Shown here: one piece after another, positions 24,422-33,732 of the stretch | Numbering within the stretch: the stretch's first letter is position 1 | Layout: each line of letters begins with the position of its first letter | Assembly (NCBI RefSeq): GCF_024464185.1 | Contig: NZ_JANHAU010000002.1 | Coordinates: 372,001 to 436,000 of the forward strand | Direction of reading: 5' to 3' | Length of the DNA stretch: 64,000 nt | Origin: Haloarchaeobius salinus | Lineage (GTDB): Archaea; Halobacteriota; Halobacteria; Halobacteriales; Natrialbaceae | Made by a program: the position numbers and the translations under genes | Notes under the pieces: generated by a model | Told to the model about the DNA's origin: nothing | Database searches by the model: none | Seen by the model: the letters and a program-made list of their open reading frames with translations, nothing else

Positions 24422-25174
24422 ATGCGCTGGGTGCCGACGTTCCGTGGGGTCATCGACCGTCGCATCCTCGTGAACTTCGCCGTCGAGCCCGCGGCACTCG
24501 ACCCGGTTCTCCCCGACCGCTTCCGTCCCCGAACCGTCGACGGCCCGGCGGGCGAGCGTGCCATCGGTGGGGTCTGCTGTATCCGTCTGACGGCGATGCG
24601 GCCGCGTGGACTCCCGGCGGCGATTGGCGTCACCGCCGAGAACGCGGCCCACCGCATCGGCGTCGAGTGGGAGGGCGACGACGGTGAGACGCGATCGGGC
24701 GTGTACGTCCCCCGTCGGGACACCTCCTCGCGCCTCGTCAGCGTCTTCGGCTCGCGGAGCTTCGGCCGGCACCACCACGCCGACTTCGCGGTCAGCGAAG
24801 GCGACGGTCGCTACCAGCTCCGGATGGCGAACGTCGCCCACGACGTGACCGTCGAGGTCGACGCCACGGCGACGGACGGACTGCCCGAGGGGAGTGTCTT
24901 CCCCGACCTGGCGGCGGCGTCAGCCTACCACGAGTGCGGGGCCGTCGGCTACTGTCCGACCCCGAGCGGCGACCGGCTCGCGGGCGTCGAACTCGCCACC
25001 GACGAGTGGCACGTCGAGCCGCTCTCGGTGGCCTCTGTCCGCGCCAGCTTCTTCGAGCAGCTCCCCGACGATGCCGTCGCCTTCGACAACGCGCTGTTGA
25101 TGCGCGACATCGGCCACGAGTGGCGTCCGCGACGGTCGTTCACGGTCGAGCAGTCGCCCCCTCCGGAACGGTGA
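24422..25174 (+). CDS. DUF2071-family protein (acetoacetate-decarboxylase-like fold)
   Basis: A 250-residue protein. The start MRWVPTFRGVIDRRILVNFAV and PAALDPVLPDRFRPRTVDG are characteristic of DUF2071, as are SVFGSRSFGRHHHADF and DEWHVEPLSVASVRASFFE. The fold is related to acetoacetate decarboxylase, yet no enzyme activity is known. An open frame extending 5' to 24290 was rejected because it crosses the start of the divergent gene. Confidence 0.7.
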   Translation: MRWVPTFRGVIDRRILVNFAVEPAALDPVLPDRFRPRTVDGPAGERAIGGVCCIRLTAMRPRGLPAAIGVTAENAAHRIGVEWEGDDGETRSGVYVPRRDTSSRLVSVFGSRSFGRHHHADFAVSEGDGRYQLRMANVAHDVTVEVDATATDGLPEGSVFPDLAAASAYHECGAVGYCPTPSGDRLAGVELATDEWHVEPLSVASVRASFFEQLPDDAVAFDNALLMRDIGHEWRPRRSFTVEQSPPPER

Positions 25175-25365
25175 TGCGTGTCCTCGTCGAGTTTCGCGTC
25201 GACTGACGGGACCGCCAGGTCCTGATATCCGCACTCGGAATGGGTCCGGTGCCGGGATTTTGGGTTCCACCGCCGTCGCGAGACGAGTACTCGCACGTCG
25301 TTCCGATGCCGACACGCCGAGCGACCGTTTCCCACGAGAGACCGATTTCATATCGCAGTATATCA

Positions 25366-25371
25366 TTTATA
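25366..25371 (+). promoter_or_regulatory. TATA box of rio2
   Basis: TTTATA in an AT-rich patch after GCAGTATATCA, 57 bases before the rio2 ATG; a transcription start near 25395 and a short leader are predicted. Confidence 0.5.
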
Positions 25372-25427
25372 CCACGTGCGGACGGGGACACATCGGGCTT
25401 TTACCTCCCCACCGGCTACGGGTCGCC

Positions 25428-26336
25428 ATGGTACAGAACGTCGCCCCGCTCGTCGCCGAGCTGGAGCCCGAGGACTTCCACCTGCTCTCGGGCGTCGAGC
25501 AGGGGATGCGCTTTTCCGAGTGGGTCCAGCGCTCGAAGATCCCGAAGTTCTCGCGACTCACCGCCGAGGAGGTCGACTACCGGCTGGACCGCTGTCTCGA
25601 CCGGGGGCTGCTGGAACGCAAGACGATCCAGTACGAGGGCTACAAGCTGCAGTTCGAGGGCTACGACGCGCTCGCGCTGCACACCTTCGCGGAGCGGGAC
25701 ACCGTCACGGGTTTCGGCTCCTCGCTGGGCGTCGGCAAGGAGTCCGACGTGTACGAGGTGCAGTCCTACCGCCCGATGGCGCTGAAGTACCACCGGGAGG
25801 GGTTCACCAACTTCCGCGAGGTGATGAAAGAGCGCGACTACACCTCCGACCGCGAGCACGTCTCCTGGCTCTACACCGCGCGCAAGGCCGCCGAACGCGA
25901 GTACGAGCGCCTCGAGGCGCTCTACCCCGACGTGTCGGTCCCCCGACCCATCGACCAGAACCGCCACGCCATCGTGATGGAGAAGATGGAGGGTGTCGAG
26001 CTCTCGCGGGCGAAACTCGACGACGCGCAGGTCGTCGGCGTGCTCGATCTGGTGCTCGCGGAGGTGAGCGAGGCCTACAACCAGGGGTTCGTCCACGCCG
26101 ACATGAGCGAGTACAACGTGTTCGTCGACGAGAGCGGCGTCACGGTGTTCGACTGGCCGCAGGCCGTCGAGAGCGACCACGAGAACGCCGCCGAGTTCCT
26201 CGCGCGTGACGTTCGGAACATCGTCGGCTACTTCGCGCGGAAGTACCCGGCACAGGTACCGGATATCGACGAGGAGGCGGTCGTCGGCACCATCGAGTCG
26301 GGCGAGTTCGAGTCGGTCCGGGAGCACAGCGACTGA
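25428..26336 (+). CDS. rio2: Rio2 atypical protein kinase/ATPase
   Basis: A 302-residue RIO2. Residues 1-85 form the winged helix typical of Rio2 (EDFHLLSGVEQGMRFSEWVQ, then LTAEEVDYRLDRCLDRGL). The RIO kinase domain follows: P-loop-like GVGKESDVYEV, lysine in MALKYHREG, FVHADMSEYNV as catalytic loop with Asp and Asn, and FDWPQAV as the metal-binding DxxP loop. Rio2 acts in maturation of the small ribosomal subunit. ATG 25428 is the start by the family N-terminus. Confidence 0.95.
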   Translation: MVQNVAPLVAELEPEDFHLLSGVEQGMRFSEWVQRSKIPKFSRLTAEEVDYRLDRCLDRGLLERKTIQYEGYKLQFEGYDALALHTFAERDTVTGFGSSLGVGKESDVYEVQSYRPMALKYHREGFTNFREVMKERDYTSDREHVSWLYTARKAAEREYERLEALYPDVSVPRPIDQNRHAIVMEKMEGVELSRAKLDDAQVVGVLDLVLAEVSEAYNQGFVHADMSEYNVFVDESGVTVFDWPQAVESDHENAAEFLARDVRNIVGYFARKYPAQVPDIDEEAVVGTIESGEFESVREHSD

Positions 26337-26534
26337 GTCGGTCGGTTTTTCGCTGCCGGTCTCGGTTTCGGGGCTCCCTCCGCGCACCGTGTGATACACT
26401 CCATTCTACGATACCAATTCGACGCGCTCGTTTCGGGTCCGGAACGTCACCCGGCCAGTGCTCCGGTCGACATCCCCAGCGTCGTGGTCGGTATTCCGTG
26501 TAGACCGCCCGACGAGCCGTCGAATGGAAGGTAG

Positions 26535-26542
26535 TATAAATA
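26535..26542 (+). promoter_or_regulatory. TATA box before the 26614 lipoprotein
   Basis: TATAAATA within GTAGTATAAATAACTTC, the most AT-rich site in the 277-base gap. Transcription would begin near 26565, 20-50 bases upstream of the two possible ATGs (26587, 26614). Confidence 0.55.
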
Positions 26543-26613
26543 ACTTCTCTCGGCTTTCCGAACCGGTGGGAGGACGGTCCGGTATTATGTCACTGCCCCC
26601 TGTTCGGAGTGGT

Positions 26614-27852
26614 ATGACAGGACGAGACGACGCCGGCGGCCACAGCAGGCGGGAGCTGCTGACCGCCGGCGGTGCGGCGCTGGCGACGGCCGCCACCGCG
26701 TCGCTGTCGGGCTGTACCGCGGCGATGCCCCCGCTCGGACAGGAGATCCGGTACGGGCGGGTCGACGTTCCCCCGGCCGGTGACCCCGTCTACCGCCGCT
26801 GGGTCCCTCCTGTCGACGAGAGTGCCGACAGGAACAGCCCGCTCTGGGACGACCTCATGGTCACGACACCACGACAGACCGGGAGCGACGCGGTCGACCG
26901 TGTCCACGTCGGTCGCGGCTTCCTCAAGTCGAGCATGGACTACTTCGGCCTCGGCTACGACAACTACGACCGCATCATCGGGAACCTCGTGACGCTGGTC
27001 GCGGAGGTCGACGTCGACCGCGCGACCGTCGACGAGACGCTGCTCGGAAGCGGCTACGAGGCACAGGGGTCCTACGGAGCGTTCGAGATGTACGGACGCT
27101 CCGATCTCCCGCGGACCGTGGCCGTCGGCGACGAGGCCATCGTCTTCTCCCGCTCGTCCCACCACGAGACGGACGTTCGACGTATCGTCGACACCGGCTC
27201 GGGACGCATTCGACCGCGTCACACGCGGGACGAGCAGTTCGCCAGGGTGACCGAGGCCGCGGGTGCACACCCGTTCACGTGGACCGGCTCGGTTCCGTTC
27301 CAGGACTGGGAGTCGCTCGACATGTGGGCGATGTCGACTGTGTACGACGACTCGGCGGCGTACTTCGTCCACACCCTGCTGTTCCCCGAGAACGACGTGC
27401 CCACCATGAGCCGCATCAAGGAGGAGATGGCGGATGTGCAACGAGCCATCGACGCCCACTCCGTCGACATCTCGCTGGAGGGGGCCCTCGCGACCATCGA
27501 GATGCACCAGCCGCTCGAACGCTACTTCCAGGACCTCGACGTGAACCGCCTCAACCCCCAGATAACGTGGGGGCTCGACCACGACACCGACGCCGGAACC
27601 GTGACGATTCGCCACGACGCCGGCGACGCCGTGCGTGCGGAGCTGCTGACTGTGTACGTCGACGGGTCGAACGGGGGCGAGGACGTGGCTCCGTCACAGT
27701 TCGCCGACGAGTACACGACGGTCACGTCCGGCGACTCGCTCACCGTCGAGGTCGGCGGGCTGGACGAGTCCGTCCGGCTCGTCTTCGAGAGTTCGGACGG
27801 CGACACGATGATGACGCTCGTCGATTACGACCTGGATGGTCCGGACGGGTGA
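26614..27852 (+). CDS. Tat-type surface lipoprotein, unknown function
   Basis: A 412-residue protein. The N-terminus carries the twin arginines in GGHSRRELLTAGGAALATA and a lipobox Cys in SLSGCTAAMPP. The mature part shows alternating alpha/beta segments (FLKSSMDYFGLGYDNYDRII, AYFVHTLLFPEN) and a C-terminal beta-sandwich-like region (GTVTIRHDAGDAVRAELLTVY, DSLTVEVGGLDESVRLVFES). No enzyme motif was recognised. Start at 26614 is preferred because the twin-arginine motif then lies near residue 12; 26587 (MSLPPVR) is possible. Confidence 0.7.
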   Translation: MTGRDDAGGHSRRELLTAGGAALATAATASLSGCTAAMPPLGQEIRYGRVDVPPAGDPVYRRWVPPVDESADRNSPLWDDLMVTTPRQTGSDAVDRVHVGRGFLKSSMDYFGLGYDNYDRIIGNLVTLVAEVDVDRATVDETLLGSGYEAQGSYGAFEMYGRSDLPRTVAVGDEAIVFSRSSHHETDVRRIVDTGSGRIRPRHTRDEQFARVTEAAGAHPFTWTGSVPFQDWESLDMWAMSTVYDDSAAYFVHTLLFPENDVPTMSRIKEEMADVQRAIDAHSVDISLEGALATIEMHQPLERYFQDLDVNRLNPQITWGLDHDTDAGTVTIRHDAGDAVRAELLTVYVDGSNGGEDVAPSQFADEYTTVTSGDSLTVEVGGLDESVRLVFESSDGDTMMTLVDYDLDGPDG

Positions 27853-27933
27853 ACCGGTCGTCGTCCGGAGCGTCGCGGTCCTTTCACAGGTCGACACAGT
27901 CCCGAAATCTATAGCTTCCCACCGAAAGACAGG

Positions 27934-28284
27934 ATGGACGTGAGTGAGGAACCGACTCTGGAGACCGTCGTCGGCCTGCTCGACGACCAGTACGCACGCA
28001 CCATCCTCACCGCGGTCAGCACCGAACACATGTCCGCAACAGAACTCGCCGACCACTGCGACTGCTCGCTCCCGACGGCGTACCGCCGCCTCGAACGACT
28101 GGAGGCCGCCGGCCTCGTCGCCGAACGGACCCGCCCCCGGACCGACGGACATCACGACACCGTCTACGCCGCGACGCTCGACCAGGTGGCCATCCGCCTC
28201 CGCGACGGCCAGCTCCAGCTGACGGTCGAACGGCGCGACGACGACCCCGCCGGCCGACTCGCGGACCTCTGGGGTGACCTCTGA
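27934..28284 (+). CDS. Winged-HTH regulator paired with a small 3-TM protein
   Basis: A 116-residue ArsR-like regulator. The HTH is in MSATELADHCDCSLPTAYRR, followed by recognition helix RLEAAGLVAE and a wing (TDGHHDTVYAA). A CTATAG TATA box about 24 bases upstream suggests a leaderless ATG. It stops 1 base before the ATG of the 3-TM gene (GTG of that gene would overlap it), so they are translated together. The same gene pair is seen at 48892-49530. Confidence 0.8.
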   Translation: MDVSEEPTLETVVGLLDDQYARTILTAVSTEHMSATELADHCDCSLPTAYRRLERLEAAGLVAERTRPRTDGHHDTVYAATLDQVAIRLRDGQLQLTVERRDDDPAGRLADLWGDL

Positions 28285-28285
28285 G

Positions 28286-28600
28286 ATGGTCGGCTTCGCG
28301 TTCACGACCGTCGAACTCGCCGTCATCGCGGCGGCCTCGCTGTCGACGCTGGTCGGCCTCTACATCGGCTACCAGGCGTTCCGCGCACTCGGACGGTACG
28401 ACAACCGGCCGATGTGGTACCTCTCCGTCGGGCTCATCGTCCTGACCGCGGTCACCTACAGCGTCGCGTTCGTCGGGACCGTCCTGCTGCAGGGGCGCGT
28501 GCTCCCGCTGCCGTACCAGGACTACTTCAGACTCGGGGTGCGGGTGCTCCAGCTGGCCGGACTCCTCTGTATCGCCTACTCGCTGCACATCCGCGAATGA
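28286..28600 (+). CDS. Small 3-TM protein of an HTH-linked module
   Basis: A 104-residue protein with three hydrophobic helices (about 6-28, 42-65, 83-101). A motif IGYQAFRALGRYDNRPM follows helix 1. It has no catalytic residues. With its HTH partner it may form a membrane-signal or anti-regulator pair; this is inference. An alternative GTG start at 28274 overlaps the HTH stop. Confidence 0.7.
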   Translation: MVGFAFTTVELAVIAAASLSTLVGLYIGYQAFRALGRYDNRPMWYLSVGLIVLTAVTYSVAFVGTVLLQGRVLPLPYQDYFRLGVRVLQLAGLLCIAYSLHIRE

Positions 28601-28616
28601 CGGCCACGATACCTCC

Positions 28617-28631
28617 GAGGAATAAATCCTC
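28617..28631 (+). terminator. Small hairpin behind the 3-TM gene
   Basis: GAGGA pairs with TCCTC around ATAAA, 16 bases after the stop codon. It is short, so terminator function is tentative. Confidence 0.3.
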
Positions 28632-28640
28632 ACGGACAAA

Positions 28641-28657
28641 TTACTAAGAATTGGTAA
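28641..28657. promoter_or_regulatory. Inverted repeat upstream of the transsulfuration gene
   Basis: TTACTAA-GAA-TTGGTAA: 7-base arms with one mismatch, 34 bases before the start codon and in the region where a TATA box is expected. It may be an operator controlling the following gene. Confidence 0.4.
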
Positions 28658-28690
28658 GTTATTAGCCCAGCCGTCTCGTTTTCGTGAAGC

Positions 28691-29926
28691 ATGGACGACG
28701 AACGGTCACCGAAGCGGTTCGAGACGCTCGCAGTCGCACACGGCGAGGAGGCCACCCCCGGCGCGCCGGACGTCGGGGACGTGGTCTCGCCGATCCACCT
28801 CTCCTCGACGTTCGCGCTCCCGGGACTGGACACGGAGATGAGTCTCGAGGACGTGGACCCGTCGAAGGGCGAGTTCCTGTACTCCCGGCTCTCGAACCCG
28901 ACCCGGCACGCCCTCGAGGAGCGGCTCGCGGCGCTCGAGGGCGGCGAGCACGCCTACGCGTTCTCCTCGGGCACGGCCGCCATCTTCACGAGCGTCCTCG
29001 CGGTCGTCGAGCCGGGCGACCACGTCGTCGCCTTCGACGACCTCTACGCCGGCACCCGTCGGATGTTCGAGAACACCTTCCGGGACCGTCTCGCCGTCGA
29101 CGTGTCGTTCGTCGACGCGACCGACACCGACAACGTCGCGGACGCGATGACCGACGAGACCGCACTCGTCTGGATGGAGACGCCGACGAACCCCCGGATG
29201 AAGCTCTGTGACCTCGCGGCCATCGCCGAGGTCGCCGACCGCCACGACGCGGTCCTCGGCGTCGACAACACGTTCATGAGCCCGTACTTCCAGGCACCGC
29301 TGGCTCTCGGCGCGGACCTCGTCGCGCACTCGACGACGAAGTTCATCAACGGACACTCGGACTCCATCGGCGGTGCGGTCGTCACGAACGACGACGCCAT
29401 CGCCGACGAGGTCGTCTTCCTGCAGCAGGTCGGCATCGGGGACATGCTCTCGCCGTTCGACAGCTACCTCGTCCTCCGGGGGACGAAGACGCTCCCGATG
29501 CGGATGCGCCAGCACGAGGCCAACGCCACCGCCATCGCCGAGTACCTCGAAGACCACGAGCTCGTCGAGTCGGTGTACTACCCGGGGCTCCCGAGTCACC
29601 CGCAGCACGAGCTCGCGAGCGAGCAGATGTCGGGCTACGGCGGCGTCCTCAGCTTCGAGCTGGCCGGCGGCCTGGAGGACGCGAAGGCGTTCTTAGAGCA
29701 CCTCGAGACGTTCACGCTCGCCGTCTCGCTCGGCGGAGTCGAGTCGCTCGTCGAGCACCCGGCCGCGATGACCCACGAACCGGTCCCACGGGAGGAGCGA
29801 GAGGCGCTCGGTATCACCGACACGCTCATCCGCGTCTCCGTCGGCGTCGAACACGTCGACGACCTCGTCGACGACCTCGAACGCGGGTTCGCGGTGCTCG
29901 AAGACCGGGTCGCCACCGCGGACTGA
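28691..29926 (+). CDS. Cystathionine gamma-synthase/lyase family PLP enzyme
   Basis: A 411-residue Cys/Met metabolism enzyme. PLP motifs are YSRLSNPTRHALEERLAALEGG, AFSSGTAAIF, TPTNPRMKL, GVDNTFMSPYFQ and the Schiff-base lysine in AHSTTKFINGHSDSIGGAV. The C-terminus shows LGGVESLVEHPAAMTH. The family joins or splits cystathionine or uses O-acetylhomoserine; sequence alone does not separate these. It stands alone, preceded by a possible operator. Confidence 0.9.
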   Translation: MDDERSPKRFETLAVAHGEEATPGAPDVGDVVSPIHLSSTFALPGLDTEMSLEDVDPSKGEFLYSRLSNPTRHALEERLAALEGGEHAYAFSSGTAAIFTSVLAVVEPGDHVVAFDDLYAGTRRMFENTFRDRLAVDVSFVDATDTDNVADAMTDETALVWMETPTNPRMKLCDLAAIAEVADRHDAVLGVDNTFMSPYFQAPLALGADLVAHSTTKFINGHSDSIGGAVVTNDDAIADEVVFLQQVGIGDMLSPFDSYLVLRGTKTLPMRMRQHEANATAIAEYLEDHELVESVYYPGLPSHPQHELASEQMSGYGGVLSFELAGGLEDAKAFLEHLETFTLAVSLGGVESLVEHPAAMTHEPVPREEREALGITDTLIRVSVGVEHVDDLVDDLERGFAVLEDRVATAD

Positions 29927-30051
29927 GACAGCCACACCGTCGCACTCGGCTTCGGTGCGGAGGGCGAAGCCTGCACTGACGGCCGACCAGCACCCCGGCG
30001 CTCCTTCGGAAGACCGATAGTCCTCCTGTTCGTCCTTCACTGTGACAAGCG

Positions 30052-30717
30052 ATGCCATCCTCGTCCGATGCGCCCGGCGGACTGGAGACCGTCGCCGAGG
30101 TCCGCCTCTCGCACGACGAGTTCCTCCTCGGGGAGACCATCGGGAGCCATCCCGGACTGAACGTGGAGCTGACCGCACAGGCACCGACGCCCGACGGCGA
30201 CTGGGTGGTCTTCCTCACGGCGACGGGGGCAGATGCACCCCGGGTCGACGAGGCACTCCATGCCGACTCGACCGTCGCAGACCCGACCCCCCTCACCGTG
30301 ACGGAGAGCCACTGCGTCTACCGGGTCCGTGTCGTCGACGGCCTGCGCGTCTCCGGCATCCTCGGCGACCTCGGCTTCCGCGTGCTCGACGTCAGCAGCG
30401 ACGACGGCGACTGGTGCTACCGGGTACAGGGTCCGGACCGGGCCGCCCTCACGGCGTTCTTCGACTACTGCCAGACGGTTGGAATCGGCTTCGAACTCGA
30501 ACGCATCTACCGGGTTCCGGGGGCAGACAACCCGGCACCGCGCAGTCTCACGGACGCACAGGCCGAGGCACTCCGACTCGCGAACGAGGGCGGCTACTTC
30601 GCCGTCCCCCGCGAGATGACGCTCCGGGACCTCGCCGACGAGCTCGACATCTCCCGGCAGGCCGCCTCCGAGCGGCTCCGACGTGCCGTCGGCTCGCTGC
30701 TCGCGGAGACGTTCTGA
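30052..30717 (+). CDS. Bat-type HTH-10 transcription regulator
   Basis: A 221-residue member of the bacterio-opsin activator family. Residues 1-160 form a ligand/sensor part (CVYRVRVVDGLRVSGIL, WCYRVQGPDRAALTAFFDYC). The C-terminal HTH_10 is classical: SLTDAQAEALRLANEGGYFA, VPREMTLRDLADELDISRQAASERLRRA. It lies 39 bases before the MFS gene, same direction, and may regulate it. Confidence 0.88.
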   Translation: MPSSSDAPGGLETVAEVRLSHDEFLLGETIGSHPGLNVELTAQAPTPDGDWVVFLTATGADAPRVDEALHADSTVADPTPLTVTESHCVYRVRVVDGLRVSGILGDLGFRVLDVSSDDGDWCYRVQGPDRAALTAFFDYCQTVGIGFELERIYRVPGADNPAPRSLTDAQAEALRLANEGGYFAVPREMTLRDLADELDISRQAASERLRRAVGSLLAETF

Positions 30718-30756
30718 ATCGAAACGGTTTCACTGGCGACCCTCCGAGTCCCGGTC

Positions 30757-32043
30757 GTGTCCGACGACGCCAGGCAGTTCTACGCGCTCTACCTCGCCCG
30801 CTTCGCCACCGGCTTCGGCTTCGTCACGCTGGCGACCCTGCTACCGACCTACATCACCCTGTTCGACCCATCGGGGTTCGTCATCGGCCTGTTCACGACG
30901 GCGTTCACCCTCGCCCAGACCGTCGCCGTCGTCCCGCTCGCGTGGGCTGGCGACCGGTACGACAAGCGTACCGTGCTCGTCGCGAGCCTGCTCGTCGGCA
31001 TCGTCGCCTACGCCGGCTTCGGGGCCATCGCGCTGTTCGACGGTGCGAGCCTCGAGTTCATCGCGGCCCGCGCGGTCCAGGGCATCGCCGTCACCGGCTC
31101 CGGGCTGATGACGCTCTCGCTCGTCGGCGAGCGCTCCGCCTACGACGAGCGCGCGAGCCGCATCGGCACCGCCAACGCCGCCCGGTTCGCGGCGGCCATC
31201 GTCGGCGGGCTCGCCGCGGGCGTGGTCTACGACGCCTTCGGCTTCACGCCCATCTACACCACCATCGTCGTGCTGCTCGCCGCGGTGACGCTGTGGCTCT
31301 GGCTCGATCTCGAACCCGACGACACCCGCATCGAGGGCTTTCCGTTCTCCGACCTCGCGCTGAACGAGCGCATCCTCACGCTTTCGAGCTTCCGCGCGCA
31401 GTACGCCTTCGCGGTGACGCTCGTCCGGACGTGGGTGCCGATCTACGCCGGCGTCACCGTCGCACAGGGCGGGCTCGGCTACGAGTCGGCGTTCGTCGTC
31501 AGCGTCGTCCTCATCTCCGAGAAGACGACGAACATGCTGCTCCAGCCCTACACCGGACGGCTCTCCGACCGGTTCAACCGCTCCTTCTTCGTCTTCTTCG
31601 GCGGCGCGATGTACGCCACGGTCGCCGTGCTCGTGCCGTTCTCGCCGTTCCTCGGCGGCTGGCTCGGGCTCCCGACCTCGTACCCGGTCGTCGGGTCGCT
31701 GTCGGCGGCGTTCCCCGTCGTCGTCGGCCTGAACATGCTGCTCGGGGTGGCCGACTCCTTCCGCGAGCCCGCGAGCATGGCGCTGTTCGCCGACGAGGGC
31801 AGCGACGGGGCGGGCGTCGCCTCCAGCTTCGGGGTGCGAGAGCTCGTCTGGCGGCCCGGGAGCGTGCTCGCGCCGATGCTCGGCGGCTTCCTCATGACCG
31901 GCCCCGGCATGCACTGGGTGTTCCTCGTCGGTGGCGGGTTCGCACTGACCGGCGTCGTCGCCTTCCTCGGCGCGACGTGGTACACCGAGGGCTACGGCGC
32001 GATGACCGACTTCGGTGTCGACGGGACGGCTATCGACCCGTAG
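30757..32043 (+). CDS. MFS transporter
   Basis: A 428-residue major facilitator with about 12 hydrophobic helices. Motif A-like sequence GDRYDKRTV follows the second helix, and a corresponding GRLSDRFNRS is in the second half. It starts with GTG. The N-terminal FYALYLARFATGFGFVTL and RAVQGIAVTGSGLMTLSLVGERS suit drug/sugar efflux types, but the substrate is unknown. The preceding Bat-type regulator may control it. Confidence 0.88.
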   Translation: MSDDARQFYALYLARFATGFGFVTLATLLPTYITLFDPSGFVIGLFTTAFTLAQTVAVVPLAWAGDRYDKRTVLVASLLVGIVAYAGFGAIALFDGASLEFIAARAVQGIAVTGSGLMTLSLVGERSAYDERASRIGTANAARFAAAIVGGLAAGVVYDAFGFTPIYTTIVVLLAAVTLWLWLDLEPDDTRIEGFPFSDLALNERILTLSSFRAQYAFAVTLVRTWVPIYAGVTVAQGGLGYESAFVVSVVLISEKTTNMLLQPYTGRLSDRFNRSFFVFFGGAMYATVAVLVPFSPFLGGWLGLPTSYPVVGSLSAAFPVVVGLNMLLGVADSFREPASMALFADEGSDGAGVASSFGVRELVWRPGSVLAPMLGGFLMTGPGMHWVFLVGGGFALTGVVAFLGATWYTEGYGAMTDFGVDGTAIDP

Positions 32044-32070
32044 CGCCCCCCGAACGCGGGGCCACCGGTC

Positions 32071-32649
32071 CTACACCCGTGGGACGTACTCCATCTCCGT
32101 CGCGACCGCGTCACCCACCTCGTCCCCGCACTCCCGGCGGACGATGTAGAGCGCCAGGTCCAGCCCCGCGGTGACGCCGCCGCAGGTGAGTACGTCGCCG
32201 TCGTCGACGATGCGCTCCTCCCGCACGTCGGCGAACACCGAGAGGTCGTCCATCGCGCTCTGGTGTGTCGTCGCCGGGCGGTTCGTCAGCACGCCCGCCG
32301 CCGCGAGCAGCATCGCGCCGGTGCAGACGCTCGCCAGCTGTGTCGTCGGGGCGAGCGTGCGGAGCACGTCGGGGACGGTGCCATCGTCGAACTCCCGGCG
32401 CGCACCCGGGGCGTCACCGTCGCTCCAGCCGCCGCCCGGGACGAGTACCAGGTCCGGGTCCACGTCCTCCAGCGCGGCGTCGGGCTCGACACGGAGCCCG
32501 TGACTGGCCGTCACCGTCGCTGCACCGTCGACGGTCACCAGCGTCGCACTCATCTCACCGCCCAGCTCGCCGGCGGTCTGGAACACCTCGTACGGTCCCA
32601 CTGCATCCAGTTCGTCGAACCCCTCGAACAACACGATCGCGACGTTCAT
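32071..32649 (-). CDS. DJ-1/PfpI family protein
   Basis: A 192-residue glutamine-amidotransferase-like protein. The reactive Cys is in QLASVCTGAMLLAAAG and an acidic residue lies in LFEGFDELDAVGPYEVF. This ThiJ/IsiA-like subgroup often has isonitrile hydratase or unknown activity. It is convergent with the MFS gene and divergent from the deoxyhypusine synthase, 51 bases away. Confidence 0.85.
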   Translation of the reverse strand: MNVAIVLFEGFDELDAVGPYEVFQTAGELGGEMSATLVTVDGAATVTASHGLRVEPDAALEDVDPDLVLVPGGGWSDGDAPGARREFDDGTVPDVLRTLAPTTQLASVCTGAMLLAAAGVLTNRPATTHQSAMDDLSVFADVREERIVDDGDVLTCGGVTAGLDLALYIVRRECGDEVGDAVATEMEYVPRV

Positions 32650-32700
32650 AGCTCGACTAGGAGTGTAACGCTCTTATCTGTCGGGGACGATTTTCCGGCC

Positions 32701-33726
32701 ATGACCGACGACGACACGAAGGACAACGTGGTTCCGGGCTCCGAGGAGGAGCTCGCCACACCCGACGTTCGCGGCTACGACTTCACAGGCGAGTTCGACC
32801 TCGGCGAGCTGCTCGCGAGCTACGAGACCACCGGCTTCCAGGCGACCCACCTCGCGGAGGCCATCGACATCGTGAAACGGATGCGCGACGAGGGCGCGAC
32901 GATCTACTGCACCTACACCTCGAACATCGTCTCCTCGGGCCTGCGCGAGACGCTCGCGTACCTCGCCCGGGAGGACCTCGTCGACGTGATGATAACCACC
33001 TCCGGCTCCATCACCGAGGACGTCATCAAGACCGAGAGGCCGTTCAAGATGGGCGAGTGGGACGTCGACGAGGCCGCGATGCGCGAGCGCGGCATCAACA
33101 GGCTGGGGAACATCTTCGTCCCCTCGGACCGCTACGTCTGGCTGGAGGAGTACCTCAACGACTTCTTCCCCGACTTCTTCGCCGAGGAGAAGGTCCGCAC
33201 GCCCGTCGAGTTCTCGCGGGAGCTCGGCGAGACCATCGACGACGAGCACTCCATCCTGGCCAACGCCGCCGACAACGACATCCCCATCTTCTGTCCGGCG
33301 CTCACCGACGCCGAGGTCGGCAACTTCCTCTACTACTACAAGCAGGGCTACGACAGCGAGGTCGGCATCGAGATCCTCCAGGACTACGACGACCTCATCG
33401 AGGAGGGCCTGCTCGCGGACAAGACCGGCCTCGTCGTCATCGGCGGGGGCATCCCGAAGCACCACGCCATCATGACGAACCTGTTCCGCGGTGGCGCGGA
33501 CTACGCGGTCTACATCTCGACCGGCGTCGAGGGCGACGGCTCGCTCTCCGGTGCGCCGCCGGACGAGGCCGTCTCGTGGGGGAAGATCAAGGAGGAGGCG
33601 ACGAACCACGTCGAGGTGAAGGCGGAGGCGACGCTCGTCACGCCGCTGCTGGTCGCGGAAGCGTTCAAGAAGTACGAGCCGGAGCCGGTCGAAGACGGAG
33701 CGGAGGCGACCGCCGCCGACGACTGA
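32701..33726 (+). CDS. dys: Deoxyhypusine synthase
   Basis: A 341-residue enzyme that uses spermidine and NAD to modify a lysine of aIF5A, the translation factor. Family motifs are TYTSNIVSSGLRETLAYL, TTSGSITEDVIKT, RIGN-type INRLGNIFVP, IPIFCPALTDAEVGNF and the catalytic lysine region GGGIPKHHAIMTNL. The C-terminus has DGSLSGAPPDEAVSWGKI. ATG 32701 is the first methionine after a divergent gene; a longer frame is shadow sequence. Confidence 0.95.
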   Translation: MTDDDTKDNVVPGSEEELATPDVRGYDFTGEFDLGELLASYETTGFQATHLAEAIDIVKRMRDEGATIYCTYTSNIVSSGLRETLAYLAREDLVDVMITTSGSITEDVIKTERPFKMGEWDVDEAAMRERGINRLGNIFVPSDRYVWLEEYLNDFFPDFFAEEKVRTPVEFSRELGETIDDEHSILANAADNDIPIFCPALTDAEVGNFLYYYKQGYDSEVGIEILQDYDDLIEEGLLADKTGLVVIGGGIPKHHAIMTNLFRGGADYAVYISTGVEGDGSLSGAPPDEAVSWGKIKEEATNHVEVKAEATLVTPLLVAEAFKKYEPEPVEDGAEATAADD

Positions 33727-33732
33727 CGCCCG

